Origin: RGIG995 sp045603745
GTDB lineage: Bacteria; Bacillota; Clostridia; Oscillospirales; UBA644
Length of the DNA stretch: 40,919 bases
Reading direction: 5' to 3'
Assembly: GCA_045603745.1 (NCBI GenBank)
Contig: JAZUMQ010000036.1
Span: 1 to 40,919, forward strand
Shown: one piece after another, positions 25,170 through 34,155 of the stretch
Layout: the number at the start of each line of letters is the position of its first letter
Position numbering within the stretch: the first letter of the stretch is position 1
The notes under the pieces: model-generated
What the model was told of the DNA's origin: nothing
The model's database searches: none
Seen by the model: only the letters and a program-made list of their open reading frames with translations
Made by a program: the position numbers and the translations under genes

Positions 25170-26855
25170 TTACTCCGCTTTTTCTTCGCCTTTACTGACG
25201 GTAATGGTGATAGTTTCCGAAAGGGGAACGACGGAATCCGCCGGAACGGATTGAGAAATCACTTGACCTTCCGGTACGGTATCGCTGAAAACTTCGTTAA
25301 TGGAAACGGAAGTCAGCCCTTTCTTATACAGAGCGGTAATAGCGGTTTCCTTAGCAGAACCGACCAATTTGGGCATAATGGCTTCGGTAATTGCCGCCCG
25401 AACGTTGACGTAAATGGTAACGGTAGCACCCTCGGTCACTTCCGTTCCTTCGCTGGGCTCACACCGAAGAACGACTCCTTCGTCCAAAGCGACGTTGCCC
25501 ACTTCGGTTTTGCGGGCGTAGGTCAAACCGGCGTTTTTCAAAGCAGCGATGGCTTGAGATTCGGTTTTCCCGGAAAGTTCGGGAATTTGAATATTTCTGC
25601 CGCCCTTACTGATCACCAGCGTAATTTCCGAACCGGAAACTACCGATTCCCCGTACGTGGGGGATTGTTCCAAAACGATACCGGATTCCACGGCATTGTC
25701 AAATTCGTATTGGAGATTAAATTTAAAGTTTTTCGCCACTTCGTAATTTGCTTCAATATCGTCATACGCCATGCCTACGTATTGGGGAACGTTAACGTAT
25801 TCCTGATAAAGATTGGAAACGACGGCGACCATAATACCTACCCCGGAAAAGACCAAAAGGGCGGACAGTAAAAGAGCACAAATCGTCGAAAGTTGGCAAT
25901 TGCGCGCATAGATATAAGTATCTTCATCATCGGGATAAAGAGAACGGAAGAAACCGGCGATTCCTTTTCCTTGTTTGGTTTTTCTTCTGGAGATTCGATA
26001 TTCTGTGGGATAAGGGAAAAAGGTATCCGGATTGGCCTCCAATTTTTCCAAATCGTTGAGCATGGAAATTGCATCTTGATACCGCTGGGAAGGATTCTTC
26101 GCCATGGCACGGAAGATGACCTGTTGAAATCCGATGGGCAATTCGGGAATGAGTTTGCAAGGAGCATAGGGGGGCTTTTCCACCTGCATGCGGGCTACGT
26201 CCACCGGAGAGGGAGCGTCAAAGGGCAATTTCCCGGTGAGCATGGCATACATCATAACTCCGACGGAATAGAGATCGGAGCGGTTATCGGTTACGTCTCC
26301 CTTTGCCTGTTCGGGAGAAATATAGTGCACCGAACCAACGGCTTCGTCGGACATAGAATCCCCCTCGAAATTGGGGACGGAGGCAATCCCAAAGTCGGTA
26401 ACTTTGACCGTCGCATCGGCAAGAAGCAGGATATTTTCCGGTTTAATATCGTGGTGAACCACTCCTCGCTCGTGAGCGTGGGACAAGGCGCTGAGAATCT
26501 GACGGAGATAGTGAATGGCTTCTTCGGGAGAAAGGACGCCCTTTTGATCCATGCGATCTTTCAGCGTAACACCGTCCACGTATTCCATAACGATATATTG
26601 CAAACGTCCTTCAAAATTGACGTCATGGACGTTGACGATATTCGGGTGAGACATCAGGGCGATCGCACGGGATTCGTTATAAAACCGACGGCGGGATTCC
26701 TGATCTCCCAACCGATCTGCACGTAATACCTTAAGGGAAACTTCCCGGTTTTCCAACAGATCATAGGCGCGAAAAACGACGGACATTCCGCCGATGCCCA
26801 GCGTATTTCGGATCTGATACCGATTATTAACGATACTGCCGATCAACTGCTTCAT
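25170..26855 (-). CDS. prkC: PASTA-domain Ser/Thr protein kinase PrkC/StkP type
   Basis: The 561-aa product has a kinase domain at about 13-275 (glycine loop GIGGMSVV, lysine K42, catalytic VVHHDIKPEN with D136, DFG at 154-156, SPEQAKGD). A linker, one membrane helix (about 322-350) and three PASTA repeats (about 353-418, 419-486, 488-557) follow. PASTA repeats sense muropeptides or lipid II outside; the kinase controls cell-wall and growth processes inside. The catalytic loop reads HHD instead of the usual HRD. The start overlaps the stop of the phosphatase gene (ATGA), which ties the kinase to its antagonist. Confidence 0.96.
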   Translation of the reverse strand: MKQLIGSIVNNRYQIRNTLGIGGMSVVFRAYDLLENREVSLKVLRADRLGDQESRRRFYNESRAIALMSHPNIVNVHDVNFEGRLQYIVMEYVDGVTLKDRMDQKGVLSPEEAIHYLRQILSALSHAHERGVVHHDIKPENILLLADATVKVTDFGIASVPNFEGDSMSDEAVGSVHYISPEQAKGDVTDNRSDLYSVGVMMYAMLTGKLPFDAPSPVDVARMQVEKPPYAPCKLIPELPIGFQQVIFRAMAKNPSQRYQDAISMLNDLEKLEANPDTFFPYPTEYRISRRKTKQGKGIAGFFRSLYPDDEDTYIYARNCQLSTICALLLSALLVFSGVGIMVAVVSNLYQEYVNVPQYVGMAYDDIEANYEVAKNFKFNLQYEFDNAVESGIVLEQSPTYGESVVSGSEITLVISKGGRNIQIPELSGKTESQAIAALKNAGLTYARKTEVGNVALDEGVVLRCEPSEGTEVTEGATVTIYVNVRAAITEAIMPKLVGSAKETAITALYKKGLTSVSINEVFSDTVPEGQVISQSVPADSVVPLSETITITVSKGEEKAE

Positions 26856-27604
26856 CTCGACTTCGCCTCTCTTTCTTCTTCATACAAGATCCCGACGGTG
26901 ATATTGTCGGTACCTCCCCCTTCCAAAGCCCGGTCAACCAAAACCGAAACCAATTGGTCGGGAGGATATTGCCGGAACAACTCTTCCAAAGAATCGTCCT
27001 TGACAGAAACGGTCAATCCGTCGGTACAGAGCATAAACGCGTCTCCCTCCCGAAGATCGGAAAAGAAAATTTCCGGCTGAGAATCTTCCGCATAACCGAG
27101 GGTTCGGGTAATAACGTTGCGGCGAGGGTGTGATTCTCCTTCTTCGGGGGAGATCTCCCCGCGGTCAATCATTTGCTGCACCAAAGAATGGTCTTTGGTA
27201 AGTCTGCGAAGTTTTCCTTTGCGATAGAGGTAGGCACGGCTGTCGCCCACGTGGGCAATGCAGACTTTTTTCCCCCACCGAACGGCTAAAACCACCGTAG
27301 ATCCCATACCGGCAAGTTCGGGAGATTCCTTTCCGATCTGAGAAATCAGGAGGCTGACCCGGGCAATGATGCCGGAAAGAACCGTTTTCAATTCCTTGGG
27401 ACGAAGGGTTTGGGTCAACCGATCAGAGAGCAATTCATAAAACGTACGGACGGCAATCTCCGAAGCTACGTTTCCGCCCCGGTGACCGCCCATACCGTCG
27501 CACAGCACCATAAATTGCACGTCGGCTTCCAGACGACCTTGGCAGAAAGCGTCCTGATTGGACGTGCGTTTCCGCCCTACGTCAGTCATAACGTAAGATT
27601 TCAC
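26852..27604 (-). CDS. stp: PP2C-family Ser/Thr phosphatase Stp/PrpC
   Basis: The 250-aa product is a metal-dependent phosphatase. Motifs are DVGRKRTSNQDA, LCDGMGGHRGG, AHVGDSRAYL, the CTDGLT segment and GGGTDNITV, with the aspartates that bind Mg/Mn. It should reverse phosphorylation by the adjacent PrkC. The start codon is GTG at 27604, with GGAAGGG eight bases upstream; the next in-frame ATG (27589) would lose the conserved N-terminus. Confidence 0.96.
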   Translation of the reverse strand: MKSYVMTDVGRKRTSNQDAFCQGRLEADVQFMVLCDGMGGHRGGNVASEIAVRTFYELLSDRLTQTLRPKELKTVLSGIIARVSLLISQIGKESPELAGMGSTVVLAVRWGKKVCIAHVGDSRAYLYRKGKLRRLTKDHSLVQQMIDRGEISPEEGESHPRRNVITRTLGYAEDSQPEIFFSDLREGDAFMLCTDGLTVSVKDDSLEELFRQYPPDQLVSVLVDRALEGGGTDNITVGILYEEEREAKSR

Positions 27605-27640
27605 GGTAGAATCCCTTCCTTTCGTTGGGTGATGGGAAAA

Positions 27641-28672
27641 TCAATTTTTGCGTTCTTTTTCAAATCGGGCACGCAACTGCCCACAGGAAGCATCAATGTC
27701 TTTGCCTAATTTTCGGCGACAAGTAACGTTGATCCCCTGCTCGGACAAAATCGACGAAAACCGTCGAATCCGGTCGGGGGTAGAAGGCTGAAACTCCCGC
27801 TCCTCCACGTGATTCATAGGAATCAAATTGACGTGTGCCAATTTCCCATGAAGACGGCGGGAAAGTAAGCGAGCGTGTTCCGGGGTGTCATTGACCCCGT
27901 TAATCATAATGTACTCATACGAAATGCGGCGTCCGGTAGTTGCAATATAGCGGTCACAGGCGGCAAGCAATTCTTCCACAGGATAAGTACGGTTTACCGG
28001 CATAAGCAGATCTCTCGTCTCGTTATCGGGAGCGTGGAGAGAGACCGAAAGGGTGATCTGGAAATTTTCGCGTGCCAGTTGATCGATCTTCGGAACAAGC
28101 CCGCAAGTGGATACGGAAATATGGCGTTGGCTCATACCGAATCCCTTGGGAGAGGTGAGGTTGCGGATAAAGGTGACGAGATTATCGTAATTATCCAAAG
28201 GTTCTCCGACCCCCATAACCACCACGTGAGAAACCGGGTCGGTGCGGTTGATATAAGTAATCTGGGCAAGCATCTCTCCTGCCGTTAGATTCCGAACCTT
28301 TCCCTTTAAAGTAGAAGCGCAGAAACGACACCCCATATTGCACCCGACTTGAGAAGAAATGCAAACGGAATTGCCGTGTTCGTAGCGCATGAGAACCGTT
28401 TCCACGTGATTGCCGTCGGCAAGGCGGAACAAATATTTTTTCGTTCCGTCGGAAGAAACACTGCAAGTGGCTTCTTCCACCGTGGCAAGGGTGCAGGTCT
28501 CGTCTAATTTTGTCCGTAAATCCTTAGATAAATCGGACATTTCCTCAAAGGAAGAAACGCCCCGCGCCAACCAGCGGTAGATCTGGCCTGCCCGAAAAGG
28601 AGGCAGGCCGAAAGATTTAACTACCTCGGTCAAGGATTCGTAGGTGAGCGATGAAAGGTCTGTCTTTTCCAA
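27641..28672 (-). CDS. rlmN: 23S rRNA (A2503-C2)/tRNA methyltransferase RlmN
   Basis: The 343-aa product is a radical-SAM enzyme with the cluster motif CNMGCRFCAS, GEPLDNYDN, VSLHAPD and a C-terminal cysteine in NVTCRRKLGKDIDASCGQL, which is used in catalysis. It methylates A2503 of 23S rRNA and A37 of some tRNAs. The start codon is TTG at 28672, since AGGAG lies seven bases upstream and no ATG occurs until about residue 45. The ribosome site is made by the arginine codons at the end of the preceding membrane-protease gene. Confidence 0.96.
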   Translation of the reverse strand: MEKTDLSSLTYESLTEVVKSFGLPPFRAGQIYRWLARGVSSFEEMSDLSKDLRTKLDETCTLATVEEATCSVSSDGTKKYLFRLADGNHVETVLMRYEHGNSVCISSQVGCNMGCRFCASTLKGKVRNLTAGEMLAQITYINRTDPVSHVVVMGVGEPLDNYDNLVTFIRNLTSPKGFGMSQRHISVSTCGLVPKIDQLARENFQITLSVSLHAPDNETRDLLMPVNRTYPVEELLAACDRYIATTGRRISYEYIMINGVNDTPEHARLLSRRLHGKLAHVNLIPMNHVEEREFQPSTPDRIRRFSSILSEQGINVTCRRKLGKDIDASCGQLRARFEKERKN

Positions 28673-28675
28673 AAT

Positions 28676-29377
28676 TTATCTCCTGCGACGTCCGCCGAAA
28701 ATAATGAGAATATAACGGAACAACTGCCACAACGAAGTGAGCAGCGCAACGACGTAGGTCATGGCGGCGGCGGTAAGGACTTTCTTTGCACCTGCCAACT
28801 CTTCCTCGTTCAAATATCCTCCCTCCAGTACCCCAATGGCACGGCGGGAAGCATTAAATTCCACGGGGAGGGTGACCAACTGAAACAAGACGGTAATTCC
28901 GAAAAGGATCACGCCTATCAAGGCAACGACGTCGCTGAACACAAGCCCTGCAAAAATCAAAATCCAAGAAAACTGCGATGCAAAATTCGTGATGGGGAGA
29001 ATGGCGGTGCGGAATTTGATAGGCGCATATTCCAAGTGATACTGAACGGCGTGCCCCGCTTCGTGGGCGGCAATGCCTAAGGCGGCGACGGAAGTGGAAT
29101 CATAAACTCCTTCGGAAAGACCGATATACTTTTCCTTCGGGTGATAGTGGTCGGAAAGATTGCCGGAAATTTTCTTAACGGTCACATCGTAAATGCCGTT
29201 TGATTGCAAGATCTGTTGGGCGATCTGCGCTCCGGTAATTCCTCGGTGGGTGAGAACTTTGGAATATTTTTTGTAGTTGGATTGAACCGCGCCGGAAGCA
29301 ATGGCGGAAAGAACGATAAGGGGTAACATCCAGATTAAATATCCGCCGTAGCCGGAATAATAGAGATAGTCGAACAT
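28676..29377 (-). CDS. YugP-family zinc membrane metallopeptidase
   Basis: The product is 233 aa from ATG 29377. It has several hydrophobic segments, the zinc-protease motif AAHEAGHAVQY and the family features VTVKKISGNLSDHYHP and EFNASRRAIGVLEGG. It is a membrane-bound putative neutral zinc metallopeptidase (DUF2268/YugP-like). Its natural substrate is unknown. A longer frame to 29491 overlaps fmt and lacks a ribosome site; ATG 29377 has GAGG six bases upstream. It takes the place between fmt and rlmN that rsmB holds in many Firmicutes. It ends in an arginine run (GGRRRR). Confidence 0.88.
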   Translation of the reverse strand: MFDYLYYSGYGGYLIWMLPLIVLSAIASGAVQSNYKKYSKVLTHRGITGAQIAQQILQSNGIYDVTVKKISGNLSDHYHPKEKYIGLSEGVYDSTSVAALGIAAHEAGHAVQYHLEYAPIKFRTAILPITNFASQFSWILIFAGLVFSDVVALIGVILFGITVLFQLVTLPVEFNASRRAIGVLEGGYLNEEELAGAKKVLTAAAMTYVVALLTSLWQLFRYILIIFGGRRRR

Positions 29378-29387
29378 ATAAAACCTC

Positions 29388-30299
29388 TTATTCAAACAGG
29401 TCGTTGCGGTTCCCCGCACAGAAACTTTCGCCGGACATAGGCTTTTTACCTTCCGGCTGAACGGTCTTAAGGCGAAGTCCACCGTCGGCAACTTTCAAGA
29501 TCAAATGCTTTTTATCCACAATCGTTCCGTTGGGAACGTTCCAAGTTCCTTCTACCGGCTCGGATTCCAAGATTTTGATATTTTTTCCGCCGCAAAAAGC
29601 GAAGGCACAGGGATCGGGAGCAAGACCTCGGATCCGGTTATGCAACGACAATTTGGATTGATTGAAATCCAATCTGCGGGTTTCCTTCGTAATCATGGAC
29701 GCGTAGCAGGTATCTCCTTGCTGCGGAATGCGTGGGGCGGTGCCATCGGCGATGAGCGAAACGGTTTTGACCAATAGATCTCCGCCGATCTGCGCCAAAC
29801 GATCATGGAGCGAGCCAAAGGTATCCTCGGGGGTTATGGGGGTGGATTCTTTCAGGATCATATCCCCGGTATCCAAACCTTCGTCCATATACATGGTGGT
29901 AACGCCGGTCTCGGTCTGTCCGTCGATCAGAACGTGATTGACCGGAGCCGCACCCCGGTACATAGGCAACAGAGAACCGTGAACGTTGACACAACCCAAT
30001 TTAGGATAATTCAAGATGTAGGCGGGAAGAATTTTTCCATATGCCACAACGATGATCAGATCCGGATCCAATTCCTGCAACAGGGGAAGGATCGCCTCAT
30101 CTTTTAGTGTTTCCGGAGTTTCGACCCGATATTCTTTTTCCAAGGCAAATTCTTTGACCGGAGTGCAGGTCATCTTATATCCTCTGCCCTTGGGACGGTC
30201 GGGCTGGGTAATTACGCAAACCACCTGAGCCCCGGAATCGTGGAGAGCACGAAGACTTTCCACCGCAAAGGGAGAAGTTCCCATAAACAAAATTTTCAT
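29388..30299 (-). CDS. fmt: Methionyl-tRNA formyltransferase
   Basis: The product is 303 aa from ATG 30299. It formylates initiator Met-tRNA using 10-formyl-THF. Motifs are MKILFMGTSPFAVESL, the catalytic NVHGSLLPMYRGAAPVN and ETGVTTMYMDEGLDTGD. The C-terminal domain binds tRNA. The TTG start at 30311 is unnecessary; the ATG has GAGG six bases upstream, which overlaps the def stop. It pairs with def, as expected for formylation and deformylation of nascent proteins. Confidence 0.97.
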   Translation of the reverse strand: MKILFMGTSPFAVESLRALHDSGAQVVCVITQPDRPKGRGYKMTCTPVKEFALEKEYRVETPETLKDEAILPLLQELDPDLIIVVAYGKILPAYILNYPKLGCVNVHGSLLPMYRGAAPVNHVLIDGQTETGVTTMYMDEGLDTGDMILKESTPITPEDTFGSLHDRLAQIGGDLLVKTVSLIADGTAPRIPQQGDTCYASMITKETRRLDFNQSKLSLHNRIRGLAPDPCAFAFCGGKNIKILESEPVEGTWNVPNGTIVDKKHLILKVADGGLRLKTVQPEGKKPMSGESFCAGNRNDLFE

Positions 30300-30307
30300 A
30301 AAATTCC

Positions 30308-30769
30308 TCAATCGTCAATTTCAACGTATTCGGTGACCAGTTCCCGATAAAGATGACCGTCCAAATGGTCTACTTCGTGGCAGAAGCAAACGGCGACGAT
30401 CCCGGTACGGGTATATTTGACAGGGTTACCGTACTCGTCCTGAGCTTCCACGGTAACCTTAGCGGGGCGAAGAGTTTTTCCCCAGACACCGGGAACGGAA
30501 AGGCAACCTTCCGTGGGGGTTTGGGTACCTTCGGTATGGGTAATGACCGGATTGACGAGAACGAGTACTTCTTCGTCATCGTCCAATACCAGAACCAGGC
30601 GCTTCAAAATCCCTACTTGGGGGGCGGCAAGCCCTGCGCCGTTGGCTTTGGCAAGGGTATCTTTCATATCCTGCACGAGGGTGCGGAGACGGTCGTCAAA
30701 AACGGTAACGGGACGGCAGACTTTGGTAAGAATTTCGTCCCCTTCTTTTACAATGTTACGGATTGCCAT
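30308..30769 (-). CDS. def: Peptide deformylase
   Basis: The 153-aa metallo-enzyme removes N-formyl groups from new proteins. All three family motifs are present: GAGLAAPQVG, EGCLSVPG and the metal site HEVDHLDG (with H, E, H, and the cysteine in EGCLS as third ligand). The length fits type 1 PDF. It lies between priA and fmt, the common Firmicutes order. Confidence 0.97.
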   Translation of the reverse strand: MAIRNIVKEGDEILTKVCRPVTVFDDRLRTLVQDMKDTLAKANGAGLAAPQVGILKRLVLVLDDDEEVLVLVNPVITHTEGTQTPTEGCLSVPGVWGKTLRPAKVTVEAQDEYGNPVKYTRTGIVAVCFCHEVDHLDGHLYRELVTEYVEIDD

Positions 30770-30796
30770 AGTGCATAAAACTTCCTTTCCGGAAAA

Positions 30797-33025
30797 TCAA
30801 AGAATGTTGACAGGATTCATATCGGCAATGACGGTCACGTCCCGATTTTCTTTCCGAGAACGGAATTCGTCGAGAAGATCGGAGATCATCTGCCGTTGAG
30901 GTCGGGTGTCTTTGCATTTCATCAACACACGAACTCGGGTTTTTCCCCCAACCAGGGGAACTGATGTAACCTTGGGAAGAATGAGGCGAACCGGAAAAGA
31001 CGCGGCTTCGTCTTGAGTTTTTGTCCGAATCTGTTCCGAAAAATCGTTGGCGGCGCGGAAGGCTTCTTCTTCCGAATCTGCCAAAAAGCAGAATTGACAA
31101 AGGTCACAATAAGGGGGATACAACAACGACTTGCGCAGAGACATTTCTTCGAGATAAAATTTCTCGTAATCCTGAGCAAAAGAGTAATGCAACACGTAGT
31201 GGGCGGGAGAGTAGGTTTGAACCACGGCTCTGCCCTCTTTTTCGGCTCTTCCGGCACGGCCCACCACTTGAGTAAGCAATGAAAAGGTTTTTTCAAAAGC
31301 GCGGAAATCCGAAGTATAAAGAGACATATCCGCGTTCAAAACACCGACAAGAGTAACGTCGGGGAAATCGAGCCCTTTGGTGATCATCTGCGTTCCCAAA
31401 AGAACATCGTATTTTTTATCCCGAAAATCGTTTAAGATTCCTTCCCGAGTATATTTCCCGCCTACGGTATCTGCGTCCATTCGGCAAACCCGAATGTTGG
31501 GGAAAAGGCGTTTCAATTCTTCTTCTGCCTTTTGGGTTCCGACTCCGCTGTAAAGCAGACGCTTCCCGCCGCACGAGGCACAGGTGGAAAGGTATCCGGT
31601 AGAGTATCCGCAATAATTACAGACCACGCGGTTGTTGTAAGAATGGTAGGTCATGGCAATGCCGCAATGAGGGCATTTGACCACCGTATTGCAGGACGTA
31701 CAGGTAATGTGGGATTGATACCCACGGCGATTCATGAACAGAATTGCCTGTTCTCCCCGTTGGAGATTTTTTTCCAATTCCACCCCCAACGTTCTTCCGA
31801 TACAAGAACGGTTTCCGGACATCATTTCCCGGCGCAGATCCGCTACCAACACCTTTGGCAGAGGTCTTCCGTTGTAACGCTCGGTGAGAGTTTCAAAACC
31901 GATCGTGCCGGTCTGCGCCCGATAATAACTCTCGAAGGAAGGGGTGGCTGAGGCGAGAAGCAGAAGTCCCTTTCCTTTGGCGACGCGGAAGGCGGCGATT
32001 TCCCGGGCATGGTAACGGGGGGCAGCTTCGGACTTGTAAGTGTGTTCCTGTTCTTCGTCGATGATGAACAAAGATCCCCCGGACACGGGGGCAAAAACGG
32101 CGGAGCGAGTACCGATGACGACCTTGGCTTCGCCGGAACGAATCCGGCGCCATTCGTCGTGGCGTTCTCCCATAGAAAGTCCACTGTGCAACACCGCGAG
32201 AGATTGGGCATAATGGGCATAAAGTCGATTGACGATCTGAAGCGTTAAAGAAATCTCCGGGATCATCAGTACCGCTTGCTTGCCCTGTTTCAAAGCCTCG
32301 TCGATCAGGCGTATAAAAACGTGGGTCTTTCCACTGCCGGTAACGCCATAGAGAAGGTGAGTTTTTCCACTGTTTAAGTCGGAAATTAACCGGTCGGCGG
32401 CGACGGTTTGTTCTTCGTTGAGAACCACCTGGGGAGGTGTTTCGGGCAACGGACGATCTTTCAAAGGATTGCGGAGAACTTCGGTTTTTTCAAGGGAGAT
32501 CAATCCTTTTTTCGCAAGGGTTTTGATCACTGATTCCGAAACTCCCGCCATATAGGTCAGTTCCTTAACGGTCATCTGCCCTTCTTCCAACAAAAATCCC
32601 AAGACGTCACAATGTTTGCGGTTGGAATAGTTCGACTCCATATACGCGGCGGCGGCACCCTCGTCCAAAACCGATGCAGATAACAGGGATTTTGCGGAAC
32701 CGCCGAACACTCCGGAAGGCAACAGGCAGCGAGCAGCTTCAAACCAAGTGCAAAAATACCGATCCCGCATATAGCGGATCACAGCGAGGGATTCGGAAGA
32801 GAGATAACACTCTCCCACAGAAAGCAGAGTTTTCAATTTTTCGGGGGGTGTTCCGTCTTTGGGGGCTTCTCCCAAGATAACCCCTCGCACCGGTTTATTG
32901 CCACGACCAAAGGGTACGGTAACGACACTGCCCACGGGGGCGGTCGCGCCCTCGGGAAGCAAATATTCGTACAACTTATCCGCGGAACGGGGGATCCCCT
33001 CCACGGCGACACCCACAGAGATCAT
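30797..33025 (-). CDS. priA: Primosomal replication restart helicase PriA
   Basis: The 742-aa product reloads the replisome at stalled forks. It has an N-terminal DNA 3'-end binding region, Walker A GVTGSGKTHVF, the DEEQEHTYKSE box, GSATPS and a zinc-binding block with eight cysteines (CTSCNTVVKCPHC and CNYCGY...CASCG). The helicase C-terminal motifs (GTQMITKGLDFPDVTLVGVLNAD and QVVGRAGR) follow. The length is standard. The ATG has AGGAG eight bases upstream. coaBC, usually upstream, is missing; rpoZ is there instead. Confidence 0.97.
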   Translation of the reverse strand: MISVGVAVEGIPRSADKLYEYLLPEGATAPVGSVVTVPFGRGNKPVRGVILGEAPKDGTPPEKLKTLLSVGECYLSSESLAVIRYMRDRYFCTWFEAARCLLPSGVFGGSAKSLLSASVLDEGAAAAYMESNYSNRKHCDVLGFLLEEGQMTVKELTYMAGVSESVIKTLAKKGLISLEKTEVLRNPLKDRPLPETPPQVVLNEEQTVAADRLISDLNSGKTHLLYGVTGSGKTHVFIRLIDEALKQGKQAVLMIPEISLTLQIVNRLYAHYAQSLAVLHSGLSMGERHDEWRRIRSGEAKVVIGTRSAVFAPVSGGSLFIIDEEQEHTYKSEAAPRYHAREIAAFRVAKGKGLLLLASATPSFESYYRAQTGTIGFETLTERYNGRPLPKVLVADLRREMMSGNRSCIGRTLGVELEKNLQRGEQAILFMNRRGYQSHITCTSCNTVVKCPHCGIAMTYHSYNNRVVCNYCGYSTGYLSTCASCGGKRLLYSGVGTQKAEEELKRLFPNIRVCRMDADTVGGKYTREGILNDFRDKKYDVLLGTQMITKGLDFPDVTLVGVLNADMSLYTSDFRAFEKTFSLLTQVVGRAGRAEKEGRAVVQTYSPAHYVLHYSFAQDYEKFYLEEMSLRKSLLYPPYCDLCQFCFLADSEEEAFRAANDFSEQIRTKTQDEAASFPVRLILPKVTSVPLVGGKTRVRVLMKCKDTRPQRQMISDLLDEFRSRKENRDVTVIADMNPVNIL

Positions 33026-33046
33026 GACAAAAACTCCTGCAAAGAA

Positions 33047-33262
33047 TTATTCTTTAATTCCAGATTCGTCGGGTTCGGAATAAACGGCTTTGCCATCGGC
33101 AAAAGCGTTTACCGCCATTTTGATGGGCTTTTCGGAAAGACGTTCTTTGTTATTGTTGGCTCTCTCGGCAATGGTGCGAGCTTCTTTGGCGACGGCAATG
33201 ACGAGGGAATAACGGCATTGTTTTTCTTCTTTGATGAGATTGCTGACTGCAGGGTAAATCAT
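33047..33262 (-). CDS. rpoZ: RNA polymerase omega subunit
   Basis: The 71-aa small protein has the omega pattern (YSLVIAVAKEARTIAERANN, then KPIKMAVNAFADGKAVY). It stabilises the beta' subunit. Its position between gmk and priA agrees with other Firmicutes. The start ATG has AAGGAAG nine bases upstream. Confidence 0.92.
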   Translation of the reverse strand: MIYPAVSNLIKEEKQCRYSLVIAVAKEARTIAERANNNKERLSEKPIKMAVNAFADGKAVYSEPDESGIKE

Positions 33263-33298
33263 GGGGTAAAACTTCCTTTCAGAAATGAAAATTGTGTA

Positions 33299-33868
33299 TT
33301 AAAGATCGTTGGTTTCGGCAAGGTAGATACGGTTTAATTCTTCCCTTGCTTTTTCCAGATCATCGTTTACGACGGTGTATTGATAATCGCCCCGATGGGT
33401 CAATTCTTCTTCCGCTTGATGCAGACGGCGGAGAACCACTTCTTCGTCTTCGCTCTTACGACCGCGCAAACGTTGACCGAGAAGTTCCAGAGAAGGCGGG
33501 GCGATAAAGACGGTGACGGCATCGGGATATTGAGCGTAAGCATCTTGCATTCCTTGAGTTTCGATTTCAAGAATAACGCTTCTGCCGGCATTCAAGGCGT
33601 CTTCCACCGGTTTTCGGGGAGTGCCGTAGATATTGCCGCAATAACGCTTATATTCGATAAACGCGTTATCGGAAATCATTTCCTCAAATTTTTCGTGGGT
33701 GAGAAAATAATAATGAACGCCGTCCTGTTCCAATCCTTCCCGGGGTGCCCGGGTGGTGGCGGAGATGGAATAGAATACGTCGGGGTGACGTTTCAAAAGA
33801 TCGGAAAGGAGGGTTCCCTTTCCGCTGCCGGAAGGTCCGGAGATGATAAACAAACGGGGACGACTCAT
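33299..33868 (-). CDS. gmk: Guanylate kinase
   Basis: The 189-aa product converts GMP to GDP with ATP. It has the P-loop GPSGSGKGTLL, SISATTRAPREGLEQDGVHYYF and YGTPRKPVEDAL. The ATG overlaps the remA stop (ATGA), so expression is coupled to that regulator gene. The length is typical. Confidence 0.97.
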   Translation of the reverse strand: MSRPRLFIISGPSGSGKGTLLSDLLKRHPDVFYSISATTRAPREGLEQDGVHYYFLTHEKFEEMISDNAFIEYKRYCGNIYGTPRKPVEDALNAGRSVILEIETQGMQDAYAQYPDAVTVFIAPPSLELLGQRLRGRKSEDEEVVLRRLHQAEEELTHRGDYQYTVVNDDLEKAREELNRIYLAETNDL

Positions 33869-34143
33869 GCTTCCTCTCCTTCCGAATCCTCATTGTCCAA
33901 GGGGTTCATCGCACCGGGAACACGGTTGACGATGGTCTCATGCTGGAGAGCACTTAAAATCACGTGACCGCTGTCGGTGATTACCACGGCACGGGTACGG
34001 CGACCGTAGGTTGCGTCCACCAAGGTTCCTTTGTCCCGAGCGTCCTGAACCAAGCGCTTGATGGGAGAGGAATCGGGAGAAATGATGGCGACGATGCGAT
34101 TGGCGGCAACCACGTTGCCGAATCCGATACTGATCAGTTGCAT
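33865..34143 (-). CDS. remA: RemA/DUF370 extracellular-matrix regulator
   Basis: The 92-aa product has the DUF370 core: ISIGFGNVVAANRIVAIISPDSSPIKR and ATYGRRTRAVVITDSGHVILSALQ. In B. subtilis RemA is a ring-forming DNA-binding activator of biofilm matrix and osmoprotection genes. It is placed between yicC and gmk as in most Firmicutes. The acidic C-terminal tail (about 80-92) is longer than minimal. Confidence 0.93.
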   Translation of the reverse strand: MQLISIGFGNVVAANRIVAIISPDSSPIKRLVQDARDKGTLVDATYGRRTRAVVITDSGHVILSALQHETIVNRVPGAMNPLDNEDSEGEEA

Positions 34144-34155
34144 AACAAACCCCCC

